Of a stretch of DNA of 64,000 nt, positions 54,409-63,599 are shown in pieces. Both the position numbers and the translations under genes were made by a program. The DNA comes from Neobacillus drentensis NBRC 102427 (GTDB taxonomy: Bacteria; Bacillota; Bacilli; Bacillales; Cytobacillaceae), in NCBI RefSeq assembly GCF_001591445.1, contig NZ_BCUX01000026.1, positions 1 through 64,000 on the forward strand, read 5' to 3'. The notes beneath the pieces are model-generated. The model was not told where the DNA came from. It saw only the letters and a program-made list of their open reading frames with translations, and did no database searches. Position 1 is the stretch's first letter, and every line of letters starts with the position of its first letter.

Positions 54409-55822
54409 AGAAATCACCATATTCAAAATCATAAAACCAATCATTAAAAGTCAGTCGACTCGGATCAATCTCGATTTTTGCTCTCCCAGTTGATCGCACA
54501 TAGATTTCAGAGAACAACTCTTGGATCAGTTGTTTCTTTTCACTGTCTTTGAACGTCACCCAGTTCCCCTCCAGTTGCTCCAGGGATTTTTTTATCTTAT
54601 CAAGACTTGAGTCCACTTTATTAAGGCTTTCTATTTCCGTCCTGATCTCCTTTTCTCTTAGTCGATATTCTCCAATCTTTACAGTTAATGAGTCCATGTC
54701 AATTAGATCAGCACGGAATAACTGTTTTTCCTTCTCCATAAGAGAATTAAGTCGCATTAACTCCCGTTCGAGTGTTTCTAATTTGCTCTCAGAGTCAATC
54801 TCAGACACGGTTTTAACCATTTCAGAGAGATTATTGATCAAAGTTGAAAAATTGGAGAAAATCCACTCATCCACTAAGTGTTCTGAAACCAGACTCCCCG
54901 AACAGTTCCCGCCTGTTGTCCTGGTAAGACACCTATATCTTTTCTTGTCACGTTGAAAGTTTCCATTCATTTTCCTTCCACACTGAGCACACCTTAGGAC
55001 ACCCGAATAGATGTATGTGTGTTTACTGTCTCCACGAAAAGAATACTGTTCTTTTCTCCTCTTTAAATGCTCCTGAACACGGTCAAACTCGTCTCTTGTT
55101 ATGATCCCCTGGTGTTCGGTTGAAACATATTCACCATGACCCACATAACCAGCATAGAAAGCATTTCGGAGCAGTTGAAAAACCGTGTTAACGTGCCATA
55201 TGTTACCCTTTCTTGTGGGTACACCCCGTCTATTGAGGTCAGTGGTAATGGTGTGGACTCCGACTTGTAAAATACGTTTGAACATGTCTTTTACTACCTC
55301 AGCCTCGTCTTGAACAATCGTTACTTTTCCATCAATAACTTTATACCCATAAGCGACATGACCGCCAACACGCTCACCTTTTTTTACTTTGTGTTCTAAT
55401 ACGACTTTGATCCGCTCCCCGATCGTTTCCCTCTCCCACTCAGCCATAGCTGCCACCAGGTTCAAGAACAATCGCCCTGAGGCGGTTGTAGTGTCAAAGG
55501 TTTCAGTTAATGACTTGAATTTGACATTGTATTTCTCTAGTTGATCTAACATGACTTTTAGGTCTTTAACTGACCTGGAGAGGCGGTCAAGTTTGAACAC
55601 TAATAGGACATCAAATAGGCCCTTCTGAGCATCGATTAAAAGCCGCTGCAAGGACGGTCTTTCCATGTCCTTAGCTGAGATTCCCTCATCAGTGTAAACC
55701 TTATAAATGACCCATTCTTGACTCGTACAGAAGGCTTTTAAACGTTCTAACTGGGAGTCGAGGGATTGTCCTTCCTCAGCTTGCATAATGGTTGAAACTC
55801 GGGTATAAATTGCTACTCTCAT
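54407..55822 (-). CDS. large serine recombinase (element integrase)
   Basis: Site-specific integrase (471 aa), the likely enzyme that inserted this element in comGC. The catalytic N-terminus has the Ser in IYTRVSTIMQAEEGQ plus FKLDRLSRSVKDL; a recombinase domain spans about 165-275 (GYKVIDGKVTIV ... NRRGVPTRKGN). A zinc ribbon CAQCGRKM ... RCLTRTTGGNC and a coiled coil (LETLERELMRLNSLMEKEKQ) follow. AAAGGAGCAATTAC precedes the ATG. It is transcribed away from attR, 30 bp from the att dyad arm, as is usual for these integrases. Confidence 0.93.
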   Translation of the reverse strand: MRVAIYTRVSTIMQAEEGQSLDSQLERLKAFCTSQEWVIYKVYTDEGISAKDMERPSLQRLLIDAQKGLFDVLLVFKLDRLSRSVKDLKVMLDQLEKYNVKFKSLTETFDTTTASGRLFLNLVAAMAEWERETIGERIKVVLEHKVKKGERVGGHVAYGYKVIDGKVTIVQDEAEVVKDMFKRILQVGVHTITTDLNRRGVPTRKGNIWHVNTVFQLLRNAFYAGYVGHGEYVSTEHQGIITRDEFDRVQEHLKRRKEQYSFRGDSKHTYIYSGVLRCAQCGRKMNGNFQRDKKRYRCLTRTTGGNCSGSLVSEHLVDEWIFSNFSTLINNLSEMVKTVSEIDSESKLETLERELMRLNSLMEKEKQLFRADLIDMDSLTVKIGEYRLREKEIRTEIESLNKVDSSLDKIKKSLEQLEGNWVTFKDSEKKQLIQELFSEIYVRSTGRAKIEIDPSRLTFNDWFYDFEYGDF

Positions 55823-55852
55823 GTAATTGCTCCTTTAAAATCATTGTATCAT

Positions 55853-55880
55853 AAAGTCAGCCTATCATACATGATAATAC
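55853..55880 (-). other. attachment site attR
   Basis: On the minus strand comGC codons, then GT (55880-55879), 16 bp, then GGCTGACTTT (55862-55853). It is the mirror half of attL. Confidence 0.8.
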
Positions 55881-55943
55881 AGAAATTACTAGCATGACAA
55901 TCATCATTTCAATTAAAGTGAAGCCTTTCTCATTGTTCATCAT
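55857..55943 (-). pseudogene. comGC: comGC, 5' fragment (interrupted by mobile element)
   Basis: GGAGGTTAATTAAA precedes ATGATG, and the product starts MMNNEKGFTLIEMMIVMLVISVL: the prepilin leader, cleavage site (G/FTLIE) and half the pilin helix. After codon 22-23 the frame enters element DNA and stops after SCMIG (TGA at 55857), giving 28 aa. No functional major pseudopilin can be made, so transformation by the ComG pilus should be abolished. Confidence 0.93.
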
Positions 55944-55963
55944 TTTAATTAACCTCCATTTTT

Positions 55964-57001
55964 TTAAATTCCATCTAATAGATGAAACATAGGTAATAGA
56001 ATAGCCAAATACATTGAAACCACCATAAATCCAATAAAAAGGTAAAGAACTGGCTGAATGGTTTTTAAACGTTTTTCTATCATTTCCTCCATGTTAGTTA
56101 CACAATGCTTACTAAAAAATAGTAATTCCTGCTCCAATTTTCCATTTTCTTGGCCGTGTTTTACAATCATCGGAAATTCTTTTTCGAAAAACGATAGTGA
56201 TGCTAAGATAGTCTCCAATTTTTCTCCGGTCATTAATTTACTTTTTATTTGATTAGCTAAGTGACTATAAAAAGGATGTCTATGATTCTGTTCAAATAGT
56301 AATAAGGCTTCGGAAACTGATAATCCACCGGACAAGAGGAAGCTTAGTTGAATGGAGAAGTAGTGGGTAAACAGTAGCTTGAGGATCCTGCCAACAAAAG
56401 GGATTCGAACAAGTAGAGATCTTTGCTTAAGGACGGAGAGTTTTCGGAAAAAGAGAAAATAATAAACTGCGCCAATCGTTAGTGTAAGAAGTAAGGCACT
56501 GATAACAATTGGGAAGTAATGATCAAAAGAGTAAATGACATTCGTGAAAAAATTTGCTTCCAGTCCAAGCGATGAAAAAAGGGTTGTAAACCTTGGAAGT
56601 AAAGTATTTTCTATAAAAATAAATAGAAATCCTGTGATAACTAAAAGTACCATTGGATATTGAAGTAACTTGAGTAATTTGTGTAAATCTTTATCTTTTA
56701 ATAGGGCAAGATCACTTCCTTCTAACAGAGCTTCTGCAAAGCTGCCGTGCTGCTCGGCAAAATAGACATAACCGACTAAGTCTTTGTGGAAACCAAGATT
56801 ATTTAAGGCATCATGAAACGGTAAACCTTTTTTCAACTCATCTAAACACCCATTTAACTCCTCCTTACGTTTTGTTGATAATTGTAATGCTATGGATTCA
56901 ATTGCTAAGGCAATTGGATACCCCCTTGCTAATAGTTCACCAGTTCTTCTCAGGAAATGAGCTTGTTCATTCACAGCCCATTTATGACGATTCATCATCA
57001 T
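55964..57001 (-). CDS. comGB: competence pilus membrane platform protein ComGB
   Basis: Polytopic inner-membrane protein of the type II secretion F/PilC family (about 345 aa), needed for pseudopilus assembly. Two T2SSF units and three hydrophobic helices (about residues 125-145, 170-195 and 315-340) are visible; PMIVKHGQENGKLEQEL is the second-repeat signature. The start is one of three consecutive ATGs at 57001-56995 that overlap the comGA end. Intact. Confidence 0.88.
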   Translation of the reverse strand: MMMNRHKWAVNEQAHFLRRTGELLARGYPIALAIESIALQLSTKRKEELNGCLDELKKGLPFHDALNNLGFHKDLVGYVYFAEQHGSFAEALLEGSDLALLKDKDLHKLLKLLQYPMVLLVITGFLFIFIENTLLPRFTTLFSSLGLEANFFTNVIYSFDHYFPIVISALLLTLTIGAVYYFLFFRKLSVLKQRSLLVRIPFVGRILKLLFTHYFSIQLSFLLSGGLSVSEALLLFEQNHRHPFYSHLANQIKSKLMTGEKLETILASLSFFEKEFPMIVKHGQENGKLEQELLFFSKHCVTNMEEMIEKRLKTIQPVLYLFIGFMVVSMYLAILLPMFHLLDGI

Positions 57002-58067
57002 ACACCAAACGTTCAAATTCAGATTCTTGAATATACCCAAGGGCAATGCCCTTATTAATTACATCCTTTAACATTCGGTAACGTATCTTAACTTGTTCTC
57101 CTTGAGCAGCTTTCATTACTGCATGTAAATTTCTTCCTGATAAAAGTTCAAACACACTGGCGCGTTTCCATCTGCCGTAGGAATAACAAATAGGTGAACA
57201 ATCTCCTTCACAAAAGGGGCAGGTTAGTTCAACCAGCCTTTGAGCGGTTATCGCAATGAGCGTCTGCTCGACCTCTAGCCAATTGACCCCAAACTCACGC
57301 AATCGATAAACCGCTCCCTTAGAATCACGGGTATGCATCGTTGAGAGCACTAAATGCCCAGTTAATGCTGCTCTAACGGCAATTTTCGCTGTTTCAGCAT
57401 CTCTTATTTCACCCACCATAATAATGTCAGGGTCATGACGAAGAATAGCCTTGAGTCCGGCGGCATAGGTTACGCCTGCTTTTTCATTCACTTGAATTTG
57501 CAAGACGGAGTCATAGTTTTTTTCAATGGGATCTTCGAGAGTGATAACATTACGATGAAATAAGTGGGCAGTTTCGTTTAATAAAGAATAGAGTGTTGTG
57601 GTTTTGCCCGAGCCGGTTGGCCCAGTGAAGATAATTAACCCATGAGCATGTTTGAGAAGAGCGAGTAGTTTTCGGGTCATTGATGGAAAAAGTGAAAGTT
57701 GGTGAAAAGGTATCTGTTCTTGCTGTGGTAACAGCCTGATGACAAGGCTCTCTCTGTTATTAGAAGGGAGAGTGGAAAGTCTGAGCCCCATTAGATTTCC
57801 GTCGACTTCGCAAAAAAAAGCTCCACTTTGTGGTCGTCTTCTTTCTCCGATATCCATATTGGCTGTGAATTTAAAATGTGAGATTAATCTGTCGCATTCA
57901 TCTTTTGGAAGAGATAGTCGAGGTATGAGCTTGTTGGTTAATCGGATTTGGACGAGCGTGTCTTTCTTCCTAGGGATAATGTGAATATCTGTTGCCTGGT
58001 TCCTTGCTGCATCTGTAATGATTCGATTTGCTAAAATTTCTATCTCACTAACAATAGGTACCACCAC
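56982..58067 (-). CDS. comGA: competence traffic ATPase ComGA
   Basis: Assembly ATPase of the competence pilus (GspE/PilB family, about 360 aa): Walker A FTGPTGSGKTTTLYSLL, Asp box VITLEDPIE, Walker B RHDPDIIMVGEIRD, His box LSTMHTRDS, plus a zinc tetracysteine (CPFCEGDCSPIC). The start is uncertain: AAAAAGGTGG is followed by GTG codons at 58067 and 58064 and an ATT at 58055 that has the best spacing and best matches the B. subtilis N-terminus. A TTG at 58151 has no ribosome site. Intact; first gene of comG. Confidence 0.9.
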   Translation of the reverse strand: MVVPIVSEIEILANRIITDAARNQATDIHIIPRKKDTLVQIRLTNKLIPRLSLPKDECDRLISHFKFTANMDIGERRRPQSGAFFCEVDGNLMGLRLSTLPSNNRESLVIRLLPQQEQIPFHQLSLFPSMTRKLLALLKHAHGLIIFTGPTGSGKTTTLYSLLNETAHLFHRNVITLEDPIEKNYDSVLQIQVNEKAGVTYAAGLKAILRHDPDIIMVGEIRDAETAKIAVRAALTGHLVLSTMHTRDSKGAVYRLREFGVNWLEVEQTLIAITAQRLVELTCPFCEGDCSPICYSYGRWKRASVFELLSGRNLHAVMKAAQGEQVKIRYRMLKDVINKGIALGYIQESEFERLVYDDESS

Positions 58068-58182
58068 CTTTTTATTTTTACTTGGAATTAAATTCGACAG
58101 GTTTCCGCCGTATCCTTTTTTATTCTCGTAAAAACTTATCTTTTTCGGCAAATAATTTATTTGTTGTCAAAAAGTTGTCACA

Positions 58183-58232
58183 AAAGGGTGTCAGGCACCA
58201 TGTGAAAATTTCACATGTTCCTGACACCCTTT
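58183..58232 (-). terminator. long hairpin between yqhG and comGA
   Basis: AAAGGGTGTCAGG ... CCTGACACCCTTT with an inner ATGTGAAA/TTTCACAT stem: nearly 50 bp of continuous dyad. It would terminate yqhG; its GTGTCAGG/CCTGACAC ends resemble a dispersed Bacillaceae hairpin family. Confidence 0.65.
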
Positions 58233-58235
58233 CCC

Positions 58236-59027
58236 TTATAGTGCTTTTTCGGTTAGGTAAAAGAGGCCTCCATTGATGAAGGATATATTGATTTTGGGTT
58301 CGTATTGTTCTTTTAGGGCTATTTTTTCGGTCTCATAGTTTTCATTTTCATCTTCCATATCCTCATAAAAATGATGTAAGAGACGTAAATCTTGATCCCA
58401 ACGCTCTCTAGCCTCGAGAGCCCAAGAGTGGTCTTCCTTTTCGATCACGGATGTAAGATAGGTTTCAATTCTTGTCATTCCGCTCTGAGGTTTCACTAAA
58501 GGTGACAAAGTAAAGGAATAGTCAGGTATTTTTGGTGTTAACTGTATTTCAAGCAGCCTATCATGGAAATCCTCGACCATTTTTCCGTTAATGAGCTGTA
58601 AGCCGATTGATTTAAAAATATCACGCTTACGGTCACATTGATAAGAAATCTTAACATTTAGACATAGCCAAGGAAGTAAGGGAGTTTGCTTGTTTTGATT
58701 ACGATGATTTTCATAGAGCCGAATATAACTGGCTAAGTTTTTTGTCGAAGCAAAAATTTGATGAAGTCGAGGGGAACCAAAATGAATGATTTCACCTTTT
58801 AAATTGTCAGGTGCGGCATCTTGATTCGTAATAAAAGTTAACTTCATTGGGTTAGGAACTCCGCCCGTCTTTTCTAAATAGTGCCAGTAAAAAGGTCGGT
58901 TCATTAATTCTTTGTCAAGTTCTACTGTCAACTGGACGGTTAAATATCCTGGTCCATTTTCCACAATCGCACAATCATTGGACTGAAAGTAGTTCAATAG
59001 AAAGTTATGAATTTCCTGCTGCTGCAT
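58236..59027 (-). CDS. yqhG: conserved protein YqhG
   Basis: A 263-aa soluble protein. It is recognised by place (between yqhH and comG) and by NGPGYLTVQLTVELDKELMNRPFYWHY, typical of YqhG. It has a long acidic helix near residues 200-240 (HHFYEDMEDENENYETEK). Function unknown. The ATG lies within the end of yqhH, so the two are translationally coupled. Confidence 0.85.
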   Translation of the reverse strand: MQQQEIHNFLLNYFQSNDCAIVENGPGYLTVQLTVELDKELMNRPFYWHYLEKTGGVPNPMKLTFITNQDAAPDNLKGEIIHFGSPRLHQIFASTKNLASYIRLYENHRNQNKQTPLLPWLCLNVKISYQCDRKRDIFKSIGLQLINGKMVEDFHDRLLEIQLTPKIPDYSFTLSPLVKPQSGMTRIETYLTSVIEKEDHSWALEARERWDQDLRLLHHFYEDMEDENENYETEKIALKEQYEPKINISFINGGLFYLTEKAL

Positions 59028-60693
59028 GGGATTCTCCTTCCTTCATAGTTTGAGCAAATTCGATCATCGATGATAAATTCTCCATTTTAATGCGCATTTC
59101 ACCTTCTGAAGCGGATTGTCCAAAAATATCGATTAAATGATCTTCAATATTGCCAAATTCCAACTTTGTTAAAATATCATCGAGCTCGCCGATAACTTTT
59201 TCAAATAGATGTATTTTTTCATATAGAAGCTTTAAAATATGTTCTTCGACCGTATTTTGTATCGCAAAATTATAAATCATGACATCCTTTTCCTGGCCTA
59301 AACGATGGATACGTCCAATTCGCTGTTCTAGCCGCATTGGGTTCCAGGGCAAATCAAAGTTAATAATATGGTTGCAAAATTGAAGGTTAATTCCTTCGCC
59401 ACCTGCTTCCGTTGCAATCAGGACTTGTGCATGTTTTTGGAATAATTCTCTCATCCAGTCCTTTTTTCCGCGCTTAAAGCCGCCTCGAAAGGGGACAGAT
59501 GATATTCCATGTTGTTTTAAATACCATTGAAGGTACATTTGCGTGGCCCGGTATTCGGTAAAAATAATCACTTTATCATTCACTTTTTGAATTAATTCTA
59601 ATGCCTTTTCCGCTTTCGAATTTTTCTGGACGGCTTCGACCTTTTTTATTAAATATTGAATTTGTTCTTCGAAGGCAGGAGTTGGATTTTCCTTTTTTTG
59701 AAGCATATTTTTTAACGTGTAAAAAACTGCCTCTCTGCTGCTGCATGCCTCACGCTGTAATGTCATTACGGAGAATGAACTAGTCTGAATCCAATTCCCT
59801 TCACTTTTCAAATCAGTGATTGACTCATAAAGATCTTTCTCCTCTGCGGTGCATTCAATCGGAATGGTTTCGACATGTCTCTTCGTCCACTCAATTCCTG
59901 TATCAGCACGTCGATTCCGAATCATTACCTTGTTAACTAATTCTTTTAAATGCTCATTGTCATTTAAAGACCGTGCATCTCGTTTATACTTTTCAAAGAA
60001 TGCTGTTTCGCTCCCTAGATGACCAGGTTTTAACAATGAAACCAGATTAAATATTTCTTCGATCCGGTTCTGAATTGGAGTTGCTGTCAGAAGTAAACAA
60101 AATTTCTTTTTCAGATTTTGAACAAATTCGTAGTTTTTTGTTTTATTGTTTTTAAGTTTATGTGCCTCATCGATGATTATAAGGTCATAATCCTGCTTGA
60201 AAATTATGTCTCGATGTGGATTTCGTTTGGCTGTATCAATCGACGATACGACGACATCACACTGTTCCCAAACATAGCTTTTCCTTTGTGAGATAGCTGG
60301 AATAAAAAATTTGTTATTCAACTCCATCGACCATTGAGTAACTAAGGAAGCAGGGACAAGAATTAATACCTTTTTCACCAAGCCGCGAATCATATATTCT
60401 TTAAGTATTAACCCAGCCTCAATCGTTTTACCAAGTCCTACTTCATCAGCAAGTATGGCTTTTCCATTCATGTTTTCAATGACTTGTTTAGCTGTTTCAA
60501 GCTGGTGTGGGAGGGGGGTTAGATTGGGTAAATGACCAGGTGCCAATAAACCCTTGAAATCCGGAATGACGAGATGTTTTTCAACATTAATAGCTAGTTT
60601 AAAAAGCTCCCAATTACCCCATGGACCATCGTTTTCAATTCTATGTAAAAAATCATCCTTCCAGGAGGAATCAAATTCAATTTCGATCGACAT
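59005..60693 (-). CDS. yqhH: SNF2-family helicase YqhH
   Basis: A 562-aa Swi2/Snf2-type DNA translocase: LADEVGLGKTIEAGL (Walker A), IIDEAHKLKN (DEAH), LLLTATPIQN, TEAGGEGINLQF and RIGRIHRLGQ. Related to RapA/HepA but shorter and without its N-terminal domains. Its partner YqhG is cotranscribed. A role in transcription or repair is inferred from the family only. The gene is divergent from the gcvT riboswitch region. Confidence 0.9.
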   Translation of the reverse strand: MSIEIEFDSSWKDDFLHRIENDGPWGNWELFKLAINVEKHLVIPDFKGLLAPGHLPNLTPLPHQLETAKQVIENMNGKAILADEVGLGKTIEAGLILKEYMIRGLVKKVLILVPASLVTQWSMELNNKFFIPAISQRKSYVWEQCDVVVSSIDTAKRNPHRDIIFKQDYDLIIIDEAHKLKNNKTKNYEFVQNLKKKFCLLLTATPIQNRIEEIFNLVSLLKPGHLGSETAFFEKYKRDARSLNDNEHLKELVNKVMIRNRRADTGIEWTKRHVETIPIECTAEEKDLYESITDLKSEGNWIQTSSFSVMTLQREACSSREAVFYTLKNMLQKKENPTPAFEEQIQYLIKKVEAVQKNSKAEKALELIQKVNDKVIIFTEYRATQMYLQWYLKQHGISSVPFRGGFKRGKKDWMRELFQKHAQVLIATEAGGEGINLQFCNHIINFDLPWNPMRLEQRIGRIHRLGQEKDVMIYNFAIQNTVEEHILKLLYEKIHLFEKVIGELDDILTKLEFGNIEDHLIDIFGQSASEGEMRIKMENLSSMIEFAQTMKEGESHAAAGNS

Positions 60694-60871
60694 GGTTCCA
60701 ACTCCTTTTGTGCAATCTTCTGCTTTATATTTTTCTAATAAAGTTATTGCTCAATGTATTCTGTTAATGGTAGGATGATAATAGCTTTAATGTTTAAAAT
60801 ATTTTAATAAGGTAATTTATTTTATTAGTATAATTAGTATGACCACTTTGGATAATATTATAATGCGAATG

Positions 60872-61031
60872 ATAACAAGGGGAGAGACTACCTTTGTAGC
60901 GCCGAAGGAGCAAGCAGAAAATGTGAATCTCTCAGGCAAAAGAACTCTTGTTTGACGCAGCTCTGGAGAGCGCTGCTAATTTTATAGCAGCCACCAAAGG
61001 GGAAAGCCTTTTTAGGTAAACTTTCAGGTGC
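60872..61031 (+). ncRNA. tandem glycine riboswitch
   Basis: Two glycine aptamers in series. The first contains GGAGAGAC, GCGCCGAAGGAGCAA and CTCTCAGGCAAAAG (about 60881-60950). The second contains CTCTGGAGAGC, GCCACCAAAGGGG, AAACTTTCAGGTGCAAGGAC (about 60960-61040). TATAAT at 60859-60864 is a plausible -10. It precedes the gcv operon and is expected to switch transcription on when glycine binds. Confidence 0.93.
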
Positions 61032-61079
61032 AAGGACAGAGACCTTCTTACGTTACATTGGAGGTTTCTGTCCTTTTTT
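61032..61079 (+). terminator. riboswitch expression-platform terminator
   Basis: AAGGACAGAGACCT pairs with AGGTTTCTGTCCTT and is followed by six T. The 5' arm overlaps the end of the second aptamer, so aptamer folding and termination compete. Confidence 0.88.
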
Positions 61080-61127
61080 ATGTTTTCCATTGTATAACAT
61101 GTGCCAAAGATTGAAGGGGGATTAAGG

Positions 61128-62231
61128 ATGTCTGAATTAAAACGAACTCCGCTTTTTGAAGTGTATAAGGAATGGGGAGGAAAAACGATTGATTTCGGTG
61201 GTTGGGCACTACCGGTCCAATTCTCAAGCATCAAAGAAGAGCATGAAGCTGTTCGCACAAGTGCAGGATTATTTGATGTTTCCCATATGGGCGAAGTAGA
61301 AGTAAAAGGCTCTGATAGTTTAACATTTTTACAAAAAATGATGACGAATGATATTTCAAAAATAAAAAATGGAGGTGCGCAGTACACTGCCATGTGTTAT
61401 GAAAATGGCGGAACTGTCGATGACCTGCTGGTATATAAGATTGAAGACAATCATTACCTTTTGGTTGTCAATGCATCAAATATTGAAAAAGATTACAAAT
61501 GGCTTGAAGACCATATAACCGGTGATGTCACTTTAGAGAACTTATCAGAAAAAACTGCTCAACTGGCTATCCAGGGACCTCTTGCAGAAAAAGTCCTGCA
61601 AAAGCTTGCAGGAGAGACTGATTTAAGTGGAATTGGCTTTTTCAAATTCCAACAAGAGGTAAACCTAAATGGGAAAAAGGCACTTGTATCGAGAACAGGT
61701 TATACCGGTGAAGATGGCTTTGAAGTCTATTGCAAGGCAGAGGATGTTGTCGACCTTTGGAGAGACATTTTAACTGCAGGTCAAGAAGATGGAGTGATTC
61801 CATGTGGTTTAGGGGCACGCGACACTCTTCGCTTTGAAGCAGTTTTAGCACTTTATGGGCAGGAACTATCATCTGAAATTTCACCACTTGAAGCAGGAAT
61901 TGGCTTCGCTGTGAAATTAAAGAAAGAAAATGATTTTATCGGGAAAGATGCGTTGATCCAACAAAAAGAACAGGGTCTAACCAGAAAATTGGTAGGTATC
62001 GAAATGATAGATCGCGGGATTCCTCGTCATGGATACCCTGTTTATATAGGTGATCAATTAATTGGTGAGGTTACAACTGGTACACAATCACCAAGCTTAA
62101 AGAGGAATATTGGTCTTGCTTTAATTAAGACAGAATTTTCTGGTCTTGAATCCGAGCTAGAGATCGAAATTCGTGGCAAACGCTTAAAGGCTATAGTGGT
62201 TCCAACACCTTTTTATAAAAGAGAACAGTAA
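61128..62231 (+). CDS. gcvT: glycine cleavage system T protein (aminomethyltransferase)
   Basis: Transfers the methylene group from the H-protein-bound intermediate to tetrahydrofolate (367 aa). Motifs: [50 protein letters not shown] and [12 protein letters not shown] (folate site). ATG at 61128 follows AAGGGGGATTAAGG; the frame from 61101 is upstream of this site. It is the first gene of the riboswitch-controlled operon. Confidence 0.96.
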   Translation: MSELKRTPLFEVYKEWGGKTIDFGGWALPVQFSSIKEEHEAVRTSAGLFDVSHMGEVEVKGSDSLTFLQKMMTNDISKIKNGGAQYTAMCYENGGTVDDLLVYKIEDNHYLLVVNASNIEKDYKWLEDHITGDVTLENLSEKTAQLAIQGPLAEKVLQKLAGETDLSGIGFFKFQQEVNLNGKKALVSRTGYTGEDGFEVYCKAEDVVDLWRDILTAGQEDGVIPCGLGARDTLRFEAVLALYGQELSSEISPLEAGIGFAVKLKKENDFIGKDALIQQKEQGLTRKLVGIEMIDRGIPRHGYPVYIGDQLIGEVTTGTQSPSLKRNIGLALIKTEFSGLESELEIEIRGKRLKAIVVPTPFYKREQ

Positions 62232-62252
62232 AACATGAAGGGAGTTAGGTTT

Positions 62253-63599
62253 ATGAAACATCGCTATTTACCCATGACTGAACAAGATAAGAAGGCTATG
62301 CTTGAGGCAATTGGTGTTTCCTCAATTGATGAACTGTTTAGCGATATCCCTGAAAAAGTAAGATTTAAGGGTGAGTATAATATAAAGGCCGCAAAGTCTG
62401 AAACAGCCCTGATGAAAGAGCTGTTTAATATGGCTAGTCGGAACGCTGACCTGAAAAGTAATGTATCTTTTTTAGGCGCAGGTGTTTATGACCATTACAT
62501 GCCAGTAATTGTCGACCATGTTATTTCTAGATCAGAATTTTATACAGCCTATACACCTTATCAGCCAGAGATCTCCCAAGGTGAACTTCAAGCGATCTTT
62601 GAATTCCAAACGATGATTTGTGAATTAACTGGAATGGATGTTGCCAACTCTTCCATGTACGATGGCGGAACTGCACTTGCTGAAGCAGCGATGCTTAGTG
62701 CAGGTCATACGAAGCGAAAAACAATCGTAGTATCTGATGCCGTACACCCTGAAGCACGCGATGTTCTTAGAACATATGCAAAAGGTCAGAACCTTACTGT
62801 TGTTGAAGTACCAGTAAAAGATGGAGTTACTGATCTTGAGAAATTAAAAGGGCTCGTTAACGAGGATGTTGCAGCCGTTATCGTCCAATATCCTAACTTC
62901 TTTGGGCGAATTGAGCCGTTAAAAGAGCTAGAGGAAATCATTCATGCAAATAAATCAATGTTTGTTGTATCAAGCAATCCATTGTCCCTTGGAGTGTTAA
63001 CACCTCCAGGTAAATTTGGTGCTGACATCGTTATTGGTGATGCACAGCCGTTTGGAATCGCAACTGCCTTTGGCGGACCGCATTGCGGATATTTTGCAGT
63101 AACCACTAAGTTAATGCGTAAAGTTCCTGGCCGACTTGTCGGACAGACAACAGATGATCAAGGCCGTCGTGGGTTTGTATTAACACTGCAAGCACGTGAA
63201 CAGCATATCCGACGAGATAAGGCAACATCAAATATTTGCTCAAACCAAGCATTAAATGCTCTTGCTGCATCAGTTGCAATGACAGCACTTGGTAAAAAAG
63301 GTGTACGCGAAATAGCCGCCGCCAACTTACAAAAGGCCAATTATGCAAAAAATGCATTCAAGGAAGCTGGTTTTGAAATCGTGTTTGACGGTCATTCATT
63401 TAACGAATTCGTTGTGAAATTACCTAAGCCTGTTAAAGAAATCAACCAAATGCTTTTACAAAAAGGAATAATCGGCGGCTATGATTTAGGTCGTGATTAT
63501 TCAGAACTGACATACCATATGTTGATTGCTGTAACTGAACAAAGATCGAAGGAAGAAATTGATACTCTAGTGAAGGAATTGGGGGATTTGCATGCATAA
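62253..63599 (+). CDS. gcvPA: glycine dehydrogenase (decarboxylating) subunit 1
   Basis: N-terminal half of the two-subunit P protein (448 aa), which with GcvPB decarboxylates glycine. Typical features are [10 protein letters not shown] at the start, [26 protein letters not shown], and [28 protein letters not shown] at 62253 is used because AAGGGAGTTAGG precedes it, 21 bp after gcvT. It overlaps gcvPB by 8 bp. Confidence 0.96.
   Translation: MKHRYLPMTEQDKKAMLEAIGVSSIDELFSDIPEKVRFKGEYNIKAAKSETALMKELFNMASRNADLKSNVSFLGAGVYDHYMPVIVDHVISRSEFYTAYTPYQPEISQGELQAIFEFQTMICELTGMDVANSSMYDGGTALAEAAMLSAGHTKRKTIVVSDAVHPEARDVLRTYAKGQNLTVVEVPVKDGVTDLEKLKGLVNEDVAAVIVQYPNFFGRIEPLKELEEIIHANKSMFVVSSNPLSLGVLTPPGKFGADIVIGDAQPFGIATAFGGPHCGYFAVTTKLMRKVPGRLVGQTTDDQGRRGFVLTLQAREQHIRRDKATSNICSNQALNALAASVAMTALGKKGVREIAAANLQKANYAKNAFKEAGFEIVFDGHSFNEFVVKLPKPVKEINQMLLQKGIIGGYDLGRDYSELTYHMLIAVTEQRSKEEIDTLVKELGDLHA

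Larger units (their letters stand above)
36438..55880. mobile_element. 19.4-kb integrative element inserted in comGC
   Basis: Bounded by the two halves of comGC and encoding a large serine integrase at its right end. Joining the comGC halves at the shared GT (minus-strand 36439-36438 and 55880-55879) gives ISVLLIITIPNV, the standard ComGC helix, in frame. Rejoining the element ends gives a symmetrical attP. Core-to-core length is 19,441 bp. The cargo comprises a Pycsar-like module, an HNH restriction gene, type I-C cas genes with a CRISPR array, a resolvase and an HNH homing-type endonuclease. No phage structural or conjugation genes are visible, so it is best called an integrative defence island; transfer must rely on a helper or on transformation. 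Confidence 0.9.

Noticed and set aside
36438-55880. Prophage
   Set aside because: No terminase, portal, capsid, tail, lysis or repressor genes were seen in 19.4 kb.
36438-55880. Integrative conjugative element
   Set aside because: No relaxase, coupling protein or type IV secretion genes; it could only be mobilised in trans.
58082-58190. ComK box upstream of comGA
   Set aside because: AAAA-N6-TTTT occurs near 58131-58145, but the spacing is off by one from the AAAA-N5-TTTT rule and AT-rich DNA gives such matches by chance.
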